DNA of 5,058 bases from Caulobacteraceae bacterium (GTDB lineage Bacteria > Pseudomonadota > Alphaproteobacteria > Caulobacterales > Caulobacteraceae): contig JADZBR010000085.1 of NCBI GenBank assembly GCA_020852035.1, positions 1-5,058 on the forward strand, in the 5' to 3' direction. Numbering within the stretch: position 1 is the stretch's first letter; every line of letters begins with the position of its first letter. A program made the position numbers and the translations under genes. The notes beneath the pieces were generated by a model. It saw only the letters and a list, made by a program, of their open reading frames with translations, ran no database searches and was not told where the DNA came from. Positions 1-5,058 of this stretch are shown one piece after another.

Positions 1-1
1 C

Positions 2-766
2 CTCGCCAAGCGCGCCGAGCAGGGGCTGGAGATCGGCGAGGCCGACGTGCGCGTCGCCATCGGCCAGGCCCGCGCCGGGACCGAGGCCCCCGGCCTGCCC
101 AAGGGCCGCCGCGGCCAGGTGGCGCCGAAAACCGCCGCCCAGGCGCGCTATCTCGACGCCCTGGCGAAGGAACCCCTGACCTTCGGCCTCGGCCCCGCCG
201 GCACCGGCAAGACCTTCCTCGCCGTCGCCCACGGCGCGGGGCTCCTGCTGCGCGGCGAGGTCGACCGGCTGATCGTCTCGCGCCCGGCCGTGGAGGCCGG
301 CGAGAAGCTCGGCTACCTGCCCGGCGACCTCTCCGAGAAGGTCGATCCCTACATGGCCCCGGTCTGGGAGGCGCTCACCGACATCCTCGGTGTCGACCAG
401 TTCCGCCGCCGCCGCGAGAAGGGCGAGATCGAGCTGGCCCCCATCGCCTTCATGCGCGGCCGCACGCTGAGCCACGCCTATGTCATCGTCGACGAGGCCC
501 AGAACGCCACCCGCCTGCAGATGAAGATGGTGCTCACCCGCCTGGGCGAAGGCGCGCGGATGGTGGTGACGGGCGACCCCAGCCAGATCGACCTGCCCAA
601 CGCCCGCGATAGCGGCCTGGCCCACGCGGTCGCCATCCTGGAGGGCGTCGAGGGCGTCGCCGTCTCGCGCTTCTCCGCCGAGGACGTGGTGCGCCACCCG
701 CTGGTGGAGCGCATCGTGCGCGCCTATGAGGCCGACGCCTCCCGCAAGGCGAAGGCCGGCGATTGA
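2..766 (+). CDS. phoH: PhoH family ATPase, C-terminal part (5' end outside window)
   Basis: The frame is open from the first bases of the window, so the gene begins upstream; 254 residues are visible against a usual 320-350, leaving roughly 70-90 N-terminal residues missing. A GTG at 47 is in frame but is internal, because the residues before it continue family-like sequence. The Walker A motif GPAGTGKT is at 191-214. The Walker B/DEAQN motif (YVIVDEAQN) is at 479-505, and the conserved VVTGDPSQIDLP stretch is at 563-598, giving a complete PhoH-type P-loop NTPase core. The family (E. coli YbeZ) is a cytoplasmic ATPase, genetically and physically tied to YbeY and to RNA metabolism; the exact substrate is unsettled. 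The stop codon overlaps the ybeY start by 4 bases (TTGA), so the two are probably translationally coupled. Family assignment is near certain; the name phoH reflects homology, not a demonstrated phosphate-starvation role. Confidence 0.97.
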   Translation, partial: LAKRAEQGLEIGEADVRVAIGQARAGTEAPGLPKGRRGQVAPKTAAQARYLDALAKEPLTFGLGPAGTGKTFLAVAHGAGLLLRGEVDRLIVSRPAVEAGEKLGYLPGDLSEKVDPYMAPVWEALTDILGVDQFRRRREKGEIELAPIAFMRGRTLSHAYVIVDEAQNATRLQMKMVLTRLGEGARMVVTGDPSQIDLPNARDSGLAHAVAILEGVEGVAVSRFSAEDVVRHPLVERIVRAYEADASRKAKAGD

Positions 767-1344
767 TCGACGTCGAGATCGAGCACGCAGCCTGGACCGC
801 GGCCCTGCCGGACGCCGAGGCGCTGGTCATCGCTGCCGCTGAAGCGGCCCTTGGCGCCTCCCCTCCCCCTTGCGGGGAGGGGGTAGGGGGTGAGGGTGTC
901 AGCGCAGGACTCTCCCGTGAGGTCTCCATCAGCGACTCCGACGGCGAGTCACAGGCCTACACCCCCACCCCAACCCCTCCCCGCAAGGGGGAGGGGCTTA
1001 CCATCCTCCTCGCCGACGATCCCACCATCCGCGACCTCAACGCCCGCTTCCGCGGCAAGGACTACGCCACCAACGTCCTCTCCTTCCCGGCCCCGCCGAA
1101 CCCGGAGCGCCACCTCGGCGACATCGCCCTCGCCCACGGCGTCTGCGCGCGCGAGGCGGCCGAGCAGGGCAAGCTCCTGGCCCACCACCTGCAACACCTT
1201 GTGGCGCACGGCGTGCTGCACCTGCTAGGCTATGACCACGAGACCGATCCGGACGCCGAGGTCATGGAAGGGCTCGAACGTGAAATCCTGGCGGGTCTGG
1301 GGGTCCCCGATCCCTACGCCGCCGAACAGGGACGAGATGCCTAG
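763..1344 (+). CDS. ybeY: Endoribonuclease YbeY (rRNA maturation factor) with in-frame repeat insertion
   Basis: The 193-residue product carries the YbeY signature. The NARFRGKDYATNVLSFP block lies at residues 93-109, and the zinc-binding HGVLHLLGYDH motif at 149-159 supplies the three metal-ligand histidines H149, H153 and H159 (bases 1207-1239). In the family this cytoplasmic metalloprotein acts in 16S rRNA 3'-end maturation and ribosome quality control. The start is TTG at 763, overlapping the phoH stop. GAAGG at 751-755 lies 7 bases upstream and no better start exists. The oddity is residues 33-78, a Ser/Pro/Gly-rich stretch encoded by a palindromic repeat (860-996). It lies between the first helix (ending AAEAALGA) and the next strand (LTILLADD). 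Without it the protein would be 147 residues, near the usual bacterial length of about 150-165. All catalytic elements lie downstream and intact, so I infer a functional enzyme with an enlarged surface loop. Confidence 0.96.
   Translation: MIDVEIEHAAWTAALPDAEALVIAAAEAALGASPPPCGEGVGGEGVSAGLSREVSISDSDGESQAYTPTPTPPRKGEGLTILLADDPTIRDLNARFRGKDYATNVLSFPAPPNPERHLGDIALAHGVCAREAAEQGKLLAHHLQHLVAHGVLHLLGYDHETDPDAEVMEGLEREILAGLGVPDPYAAEQGRDA
860..996 (+). repeat. Palindromic repeat element inserted in frame within ybeY
   Basis: The two ends are inverted copies of each other. Bases 860-882 are the perfect reverse complement of 974-996 (23 of 23). Weaker pairing continues inward to about 899 and 959, with two extra G bases on the left side. 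Each 23-base arm is itself a hairpin, with a 9-base stem CCCCTCCCC/GGGGAGGGG around the loop CTTGC. The middle (900-958) is less GC-biased and holds another small hairpin at 934-950. The match ends sharply on both sides (859 and 997 do not pair). The arm resembles GC-rich dispersed palindromes that I recall as common in intergenic regions of alphaproteobacteria. In-frame insertion into genes is known for Rickettsia palindromic elements; whether this belongs to any named family cannot be told here. No target-site duplication is evident. Confidence 0.9.
934..950 (+). repeat. Small hairpin in the centre of the ybeY repeat element
   Basis: GACTC at 934-938 pairs perfectly with GAGTC at 946-950 around the 7-base loop CGACGGC. 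It sits in the central part of the 860-996 element, between its two large inverted arms. It may be part of the element's folded structure, or chance in GC-rich sequence. Confidence 0.45.
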
Positions 1345-2209
1345 CGACGGCTCTACCCCCGCGCCCGGCCCGCGACATTCGCGTGGCGTCCGGGCGCTTC
1401 TCCGCAGGTTCCGCAAGGCCCGCCCGGCCGCTCCCGAGCCGGAGCCGATGGTGCAGGCCAACGGCCACGACCTGGTGGACCAGGCCCAGGCCTTCCAGTC
1501 CCTGCGCGTCGAGGACGTGATGACGCCGCGCGCCGACATCGTCTCGGTGGAGATCTCCACGCCGCTGGCCGAGGTCGTCTCGCGCTTCGTCGAGGCGGAG
1601 CATTCGCGCATGCCGATCTACCGCGAGACGATGGACGATCCGGTGGGCGTTGTGCACGTCAAGGACGTCTTCCGCGTTCTGGCCTCCGACCCGCCGCTGG
1701 CCTCGCCCGACGAGGCGATCCTGCGCCGCCTGCGCCGCGAGGTGCTCTACGTCCCGGGTTCCATGCGCGCCGCCGACCTGATGGTGCGCATGCAGGCCAG
1801 CCGCATCCACATGGCCCTGGTGATCGACGAGTTCGGCGGCACCGACGGCCTGGTCACCCTGGAGGACCTGGTCGAGGCGGTGGTCGGCGACATCGACGAC
1901 GAGCACGACGAGGCGGCCTCGGCGCCCATTGTCACCCGCCCCGGCGGCGTCTTCGAGGCCGACGCCCGCGCGCCGCTGGAAGACCTGGAGGCGGCCGCCG
2001 AAGCGCGCCTGACGCCCGAGGCGCTGGAGGAGGAGGTCGACACCGTCGCCGGCCTTGTCACCACCCTCGCCGGCCGGGTGCCGCACCGGGGCGAGGTGAT
2101 CGCCCACCCCGGCGGCTTCGAGATCGAGGTGCTGGACGCCGACCCCCGGCGGGTCAAGCGCGTGCGGCTGCGCCCGGCGACGCCGCCGCCGCCCGAGGAC
2201 GCCCCCTGA
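1337..2209 (+). CDS. corC: HlyC/CorC family CBS-domain protein (YbeX-like)
   Basis: The 290-residue protein matches the length of E. coli CorC/YbeX (about 290). A basic, proline-rich N-terminus (1-40) precedes a pair of CBS domains covering about 58-185. The first opens with the conserved VEDVMTPRADIVSV (58-71) and includes SRMPIY (90-95). The second ends with the family hallmark DEFGGTDGLVTLEDLVE (164-180) followed by VVGDIDDEHD. A C-terminal CorC_HlyC (transporter-associated) domain spans about 200-280. No membrane DUF21 domain is present, so this is the short soluble form. Family members are linked to magnesium/cobalt handling and, for YbeX, to ribosome metabolism; the molecular activity is not firmly known. 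The ATG at 1337 is preceded by AGGGA (1328-1332) and overlaps the ybeY stop by 8 bases. An upstream in-frame ATG at 1232 would begin inside the ybeY zinc motif and is not credible. Confidence 0.95.
   Translation: MPSDGSTPAPGPRHSRGVRALLRRFRKARPAAPEPEPMVQANGHDLVDQAQAFQSLRVEDVMTPRADIVSVEISTPLAEVVSRFVEAEHSRMPIYRETMDDPVGVVHVKDVFRVLASDPPLASPDEAILRRLRREVLYVPGSMRAADLMVRMQASRIHMALVIDEFGGTDGLVTLEDLVEAVVGDIDDEHDEAASAPIVTRPGGVFEADARAPLEDLEAAAEARLTPEALEEEVDTVAGLVTTLAGRVPHRGEVIAHPGGFEIEVLDADPRRVKRVRLRPATPPPPEDAP
2195..2199 (+). promoter_or_regulatory. Ribosome binding site supporting a CTG start for lnt
   Basis: GAGGA lies inside the corC 3' end, 6 bases before a CTG at 2206-2208 that overlaps the corC stop as CTGA. 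The alternative GTG at 2254 has only GGGG at 2234-2237, about 16 bases away, which is too far for a normal Shine-Dalgarno sequence. The site therefore favours the CTG as the lnt start. Confidence 0.6.
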
Positions 2210-2231
2210 GCCGTCCGGCCGAACGGCTCGG
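2206..2231 (+). other. Stem-loop at the corC/lnt junction
   Basis: GAGCCGT at 2208-2214 pairs perfectly with ACGGCTC at 2223-2229 around an 8-base loop (2215-2222). A T-G wobble and a C-G pair extend the stem to 2206-2231. It begins exactly at the corC stop and proposed lnt CTG start. No T-run follows, so it is not a standard intrinsic terminator. A role in coupling lnt translation to corC is possible but inferred. Confidence 0.5.
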
Positions 2232-3822
2232 CCGGGGCTGGCCGGCGCGCGGCGTGGCGCTGGCCGCCGGAATCGCCGCGGCCCTGGCCCATCCGCCGTT
2301 CGGTATCCTGCCGGGGCTGCTCGGCTACGCGGCGCTCCTCTGGAGTCTGGACGCCGCCGCGCCGGCCAGGCCGCTGCGTTCGGCCTTCCTGCGCGGCTGG
2401 CTCGCCGGGCTCGGCTATTTCGCGGTCGGCGTCTTCTGGGTGACCGAGGCCTTTCTGGTCGACGCGGCCACCTACGGCTGGATGGCGCCCTTCGCGCTGG
2501 TCCTGCTGGCCGGAGGGCTGGCGCTGTTCTGGGGCCTGGCCGGCGTGCTCTACCGCCTTGCCGTGGGCCGGAGGCGCGGCGCCCTGCGGGTTCTGGTCTT
2601 CGCCGGGGCCCTGGCGCTCGCCGAATGGCTGCGCGGCAACATCCTCACCGGCTTTCCGTGGAACCTGCCGGGGGAGAGCTGGCGCGCCGGCTCGGCCGTG
2701 TCGCAGGCCGCCGCCCTGGTCGGCGCCTACGGCCTCTCGTGGCTGACCATCGCCATCGCCGCCGCCCCGGCCGTGTGGCTGGACGCCGCCCCCCGCGCGC
2801 GGCGGCTGACGACGGTCGGGCTCGCCGCCGCCGCCCTGGCGGGCCTCTGGACCTTCGGCGCGCTCAGGCTGGCCGACGCGGCCGGACCCGAGCCCGGCGC
2901 GCCGCGCCTGCGGCTGGTGCAGGCCAATATCGACCAGAAGGAGAAGTGGCGGCCGGAGAACCTGGAGCCGATCTTCGCCACCTATCTGGCGCTCAGCGGC
3001 CGGCCCTCGCCGACGCCGCCGGACGTCATCGTCTGGCCCGAAGGCGCCCTGCCGGCGGTGATCGACGAACTGGTGCAGCCCGGCTCGCGCCATGTGCGCC
3101 GGCTGGAAGGCTTGCTGCGCCCCGGCCAGACCCTGCTGATCGGCGCCAACCGCGTCGACTGGGGCCGGAACGGCCGGCTCGACTATTTCAACAGCCTGAT
3201 CGCCTTCCAGGACTCGCCCCGGGGCCTGACCATCCCGGCGCTCTACGACAAGCACCGCCTGGTGCCGTTCGGCGAGTTCATGCCGCTGGGCGATTTCGCC
3301 GCCCACATCGGCTTCCGCAGCCTCGTCCACATGCCCGAGGACTTCACCGCCGGCCCGCCGCCGCGCCCGATGCGCCTTGCGGGCCTGCTGACCCTGCAGC
3401 CGCTGATCTGCTACGAGGCCCTGTTCCCGGGGCTCGCCGACGGTCCGCGGCCCCGCTGGCTGCTCAACGTCTCCAACGACGCCTGGTTCGGCAAGACCAG
3501 CGGCCCCCTGCAGCACCTCAACCTCGCCAGCTACCGGGCCATCGAGGCCGGCCTGCCGATGGCCCGGGTGACGCCCACCGGCGTCACCGCCATGATCGAC
3601 GCCTACGGCCGCATCGCGCCCGGCCAGCGCCTGGGCCTGGGGCGCTACGGGGTGGTCGACGCGCCCCTGCCGCCAGCCCTCACGCAGACACCCTACGCCC
3701 GCTTCGGCGAACTCGCCTTCTGGTTGATGTTGCTCGCCTCTGGCGCAACCGCCTTGACCGTGCGACTAAGGCAAAGCGCCGCAACCCAAGCCTCGCCCGA
3801 CGGAGAGCTCGGATCGACATGA
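2206..3822 (+). CDS. lnt: Apolipoprotein N-acyltransferase Lnt
   Basis: Lnt is an inner-membrane enzyme that moves an acyl chain from phospholipid to the N-terminal cysteine of apolipoproteins, the last step of lipoprotein maturation. Numbering from the CTG start (538 residues), hydrophobic segments occupy about 17-48, 64-85, 93-116, 127-142, 164-192 and 201-222. A periplasmic nitrilase-like domain spans about 233-480, and a final membrane helix lies at about 499-519. The catalytic triad is visible: Glu279 in IVWPEGALP (bases 3040-3042), Lys349 in YDKHRLVPFGEF (3250-3252) and Cys402 in PLICYEALFP (3409-3411). NVSNDAWFG follows. The CTG start gives a basic leader (RPAERLGRGWPARG) before the first helix, as expected for this family. 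The conventional GTG at 2254 would begin directly in the hydrophobic segment and give 522 residues. It overlaps the XRE gene by 4 bases (ATGA). Function is near certain; the start is uncertain. Confidence 0.95.
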   Translation: MSRPAERLGRGWPARGVALAAGIAAALAHPPFGILPGLLGYAALLWSLDAAAPARPLRSAFLRGWLAGLGYFAVGVFWVTEAFLVDAATYGWMAPFALVLLAGGLALFWGLAGVLYRLAVGRRRGALRVLVFAGALALAEWLRGNILTGFPWNLPGESWRAGSAVSQAAALVGAYGLSWLTIAIAAAPAVWLDAAPRARRLTTVGLAAAALAGLWTFGALRLADAAGPEPGAPRLRLVQANIDQKEKWRPENLEPIFATYLALSGRPSPTPPDVIVWPEGALPAVIDELVQPGSRHVRRLEGLLRPGQTLLIGANRVDWGRNGRLDYFNSLIAFQDSPRGLTIPALYDKHRLVPFGEFMPLGDFAAHIGFRSLVHMPEDFTAGPPPRPMRLAGLLTLQPLICYEALFPGLADGPRPRWLLNVSNDAWFGKTSGPLQHLNLASYRAIEAGLPMARVTPTGVTAMIDAYGRIAPGQRLGLGRYGVVDAPLPPALTQTPYARFGELAFWLMLLASGATALTVRLRQSAATQASPDGELGST

Positions 3823-4226
3823 GCGACAAGGAACCGCGCGGACCGGACCCGATCGACATCCATGTCGGCCGGCGCATCCGCGACCGCCGCCGGGCGCTGG
3901 AGATCAGCCAGGAGCGGCTGGCCGAAGGCATCGGCGTCACCTTCCAGCAGGTGCAGAAGTACGAGAAGGGCGCCAACCGGGTCAGCGCCTCCAAGCTCTG
4001 GCAGACCGCCGGGGTGCTGCAGACCGATATCGGCCACTTCTTCGAGGGCCTGAAGGCGTCCAGCCCGGGGTTCGCCGAGGCGGGGGCCGATTTCGTCCAC
4101 GACCTGATGTCGACCTCGGAAGGCCAGCAGCTGGCGGCCCTGTGTCCCCGCATCCGGCGCGAGCGGGTGCGCCGGCAGGTGCTGGCCCTGATCAAGTCGC
4201 TGGTCGACGAGGAAGCCGAGGGCTGA
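3819..4226 (+). CDS. XRE/Cro-CI family transcriptional regulator
   Basis: The 135-residue protein has one helix-turn-helix domain at about 14-75. Its HTH core is SQERLAEGIGVTFQQVQKYE (30-49), followed by KGANRVSASKLWQTAGVL, a pattern typical of the single-domain XRE regulators widespread in alphaproteobacteria. The C-terminal part (about 84-131) is helical and Arg-rich (RIRRERVRRQVLALIKSL). It carries no recognisable ligand-binding domain and may serve in dimerisation. It should be a soluble DNA-binding protein; its targets cannot be read from sequence. The ATG overlaps the lnt stop as ATGA, with GGAGAG at 3802-3807 as a somewhat distant ribosome binding site, so it is probably co-transcribed with lnt. 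It lies directly upstream of the metK promoter region, making metK a possible but unproven target. The low-GC codon cluster at the end of lnt falls just before its start. Confidence 0.93.
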   Translation: MSDKEPRGPDPIDIHVGRRIRDRRRALEISQERLAEGIGVTFQQVQKYEKGANRVSASKLWQTAGVLQTDIGHFFEGLKASSPGFAEAGADFVHDLMSTSEGQQLAALCPRIRRERVRRQVLALIKSLVDEEAEG

Positions 4227-4240
4227 ACGGCGCGCCCGGC

Positions 4241-4268
4241 TTGCGGGGCATAAAGCTTGCTTTATATG
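4241..4268 (+). promoter_or_regulatory. Candidate metK promoter
   Basis: TTGCGG at 4241-4246 could serve as a -35 element and TATATG at 4263-4268 as a -10 element, with a 16-base spacer. This is the only clearly AT-rich patch between the XRE stop and metK. It would place transcription start near 4275, giving a leader of about 40 bases. Matches to consensus are partial, so this is a proposal. Confidence 0.5.
4250..4265 (+). promoter_or_regulatory. Candidate operator palindrome upstream of metK
   Basis: ATAAAGC (4250-4256) and GCTTTAT (4259-4265) form a perfect inverted repeat around TT. It lies between the proposed -35 and -10 elements, the usual place for a repressor site. AT-rich palindromes of this general form occur upstream of methionine and SAM-cycle genes in alphaproteobacteria, where ArsR-family regulators (SahR, SamR) have been proposed. 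The match to a specific regulator is from memory and unverified; the neighbouring XRE protein is another candidate. Confidence 0.6.
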
Positions 4269-4271
4269 TGC

Positions 4272-4287
4272 CGCGCTCTCCCGCGCG
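4272..4287 (+). other. Small hairpin in the proposed metK leader
   Basis: CGCGC (4272-4276) pairs with GCGCG (4283-4287) around the loop TCTCCC. It falls near the predicted transcript start, ahead of the ribosome binding site. At five pairs in GC-rich sequence it may be chance. No T-run follows. Confidence 0.3.
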
Positions 4288-4304
4288 CCCTAGTGTCCCA
4301 TTCC

Positions 4305-4308
4305 GGAG
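4305..4308 (+). promoter_or_regulatory. Ribosome binding site for metK TTG start
   Basis: GGAG stands 6 bases before the TTG at 4315. The metK frame is closed by a TAG at 4291-4293 and has no ATG or GTG between that stop and the conserved N-terminus, so this site decides the TTG start. Confidence 0.8.
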
Positions 4309-4314
4309 TTCCCG

Positions 4315-5058
4315 TTGAGCCGCCAGTCCTACATCTTCACCAGCGAAAGCGTGTCCGAAGGCCATCCGGACAAGGTCGCCGACCGCATCTCCGACACCGT
4401 CGTCGACGCCTTCCTGGCCGAGGAGCCGGAAGCGCGCGTGGCCTGCGAGACCCTGGTGACCACCAACCGCATCGTCCTGGCCGGCGAGGTGCGCGCCGCC
4501 TCCAAGGACCAGACCAGGCAGATCATCAAGAGCCTCGAGCCGAAGGTGCGCGAGGCGGTGAAGGACATCGGCTACGAGCAGCGCGGTTTCGACTGGCGCA
4601 AGGCCAAGTTCGCCTGCCACCTGCACGCCCAGTCGGCGCATATCGCCCAGGGCGTGGACGCCACCGACAAGAAGGACGAGGGGGCCGGCGACCAGGGCAT
4701 CATGTTCGGCTACGCCTGCGACGAGACGCCGGAGCTGATGCCGGCGACCCTGCAGTACAGCCACGACATCCTGAAGAAGCTCGCCGAGGTGCGCCATTCC
4801 GGCGAGCGGCCCGAACTGGAGCCCGACGCCAAGAGCCAGGTCACGGTCCGCTATGAGAACGACAAGCCGGTCGAGATCCTGAAGATCGTCGTCTCGCACC
4901 AGCACAAGAAGCGCTTCGGCCTGGCCCGCGCCACCTCCAAGCGGCTGGAAGCGATCATCAAGCCCTACGTCGAGAGCGTGCTGCCCTCGGGCCTGGTGAC
5001 CAAGAAGACCCAGTGGATCGTCAACCCGACCGGCCGCTTCGAGATCGGCGGGCCGGAC
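4315..5058 (+). CDS. metK: S-adenosylmethionine synthetase, N-terminal part (3' end outside window)
   Basis: MetK joins methionine and ATP to make S-adenosylmethionine, releasing phosphate and diphosphate; it is a cytoplasmic enzyme, usually a tetramer. The visible 248 residues open with the family N-terminus YIFTSESVSEGHPDK (6-20), in which His17 and Asp19 are the conserved catalytic/metal-binding positions. They continue through the signature GAGDQGIMFGYACDET (124-137) and end in NPTGRFEIGGPD (237-248), part of the conserved third-domain region. Full-length bacterial MetK is about 385-420 residues, so roughly 140-170 C-terminal residues lie beyond the window. The start is TTG at 4315 with GGAG 6 bases upstream. 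An in-frame TAG at 4291 rules out a longer form with a normal start. The 88-base gap before it, with its own promoter-like sequence and palindrome, suggests that metK begins a new transcription unit rather than reading through from the XRE gene. Confidence 0.97.
   Translation, partial: MSRQSYIFTSESVSEGHPDKVADRISDTVVDAFLAEEPEARVACETLVTTNRIVLAGEVRAASKDQTRQIIKSLEPKVREAVKDIGYEQRGFDWRKAKFACHLHAQSAHIAQGVDATDKKDEGAGDQGIMFGYACDETPELMPATLQYSHDILKKLAEVRHSGERPELEPDAKSQVTVRYENDKPVEILKIVVSHQHKKRFGLARATSKRLEAIIKPYVESVLPSGLVTKKTQWIVNPTGRFEIGGPD

Noticed and set aside
860..996. The 860-996 repeats as a CRISPR array or insertion sequence.
   Set aside because: There are only two copies, they are inverted rather than direct, and no transposase or regularly spaced units are present.
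1232..1336. A longer corC starting at ATG 1232.
   Set aside because: It would begin within the ybeY zinc-binding motif, has no suitable ribosome binding site, and adds residues unlike the family. ATG 1337 has AGGGA upstream.
1747..3516. A very long open frame on the minus strand (589 codons) opposite corC and lnt.
   Set aside because: It is antisense to two genes with clear family motifs and its translation is low-complexity Arg/Gly/Ala/Gln-rich. This is what the reverse strand of GC-rich coding sequence looks like.
3754..3788. TTGACC at 3754-3759 as the -35 of an internal promoter for the XRE gene.
   Set aside because: No acceptable -10 element is found at 16-18 bases downstream.
2625..3818. 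A long open extension upstream of the XRE gene in the same frame.
   Set aside because: It runs inside lnt in another frame and translates to Arg/Ala/Pro-rich sequence. The HTH protein begins naturally at the ATGA overlap at 3819.
4229..4249. A possible terminator after the XRE gene (GGCGCGCC palindrome and a GCCC/GGGC pairing).
   Set aside because: The stem is short and imperfect and no T-run follows, so I cannot support an intrinsic terminator.
4227..4314. A SAM-responsive riboswitch in the metK leader.
   Set aside because: The proposed leader is only about 40 bases and I see no SAM-II or SAM/SAH-type pseudoknot arrangement. A covariance-model search would settle it.
4257..4856. A 199-codon open frame on the + strand overlapping metK.
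   Set aside because: It is out of frame with the unmistakable MetK sequence and has Arg/Gly-rich shadow composition.

Overview
This window is ordinary chromosomal core sequence from a very GC-rich alphaproteobacterium, most likely Caulobacterales (Phenylobacterium/Caulobacter-like). That placement rests on three things: strong GC bias at third codon positions, the protein sequences as I recognise them, and the gene order phoH - ybeY - hlyC/corC - lnt - XRE regulator - metK. The first four genes match the ybeZ-ybeY-ybeX-lnt order of E. coli. The XRE gene followed by metK is an arrangement I associate with alphaproteobacteria. All six genes are on the + strand.

Layout. From 2 to 766 is the 3' three quarters of phoH, which is cut by the window start. 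ybeY (763-1344), corC (1337-2209), lnt (2206-3822) and a small XRE regulator (3819-4226) follow, and each overlaps its neighbour by 4 to 8 bases. This looks like one tightly coupled operon. An 88-base gap (4227-4314) follows, holding a candidate promoter with a perfect 7-base inverted repeat in its spacer. metK then starts at a TTG (4315) and runs off the right edge.

How the genes work together. PhoH and YbeY belong to an RNA-processing and ribosome-maturation pair. CorC/YbeX is a CBS-domain protein linked to divalent-metal handling and, in E. coli, to ribosome metabolism. Lnt performs the last step of lipoprotein maturation in the inner membrane. The XRE protein is a small DNA-binding regulator of unknown target. 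MetK makes S-adenosylmethionine and appears to have its own promoter.

I see no undescribed defence or mobile system. The most unusual feature is a 137-base palindromic repeat (860-996) inserted in frame inside ybeY, which adds about 46 residues to a loop of an otherwise normal YbeY. Its two ends are inverted copies of a GC-rich motif, and each end is itself a hairpin. Only one of its six reading frames is fully open, and that is the one used. Secondary observations are a probable CTG start for lnt, a stem-loop that begins at that start, the candidate metK operator, and a cluster of otherwise rare codons at the 3' end of lnt.
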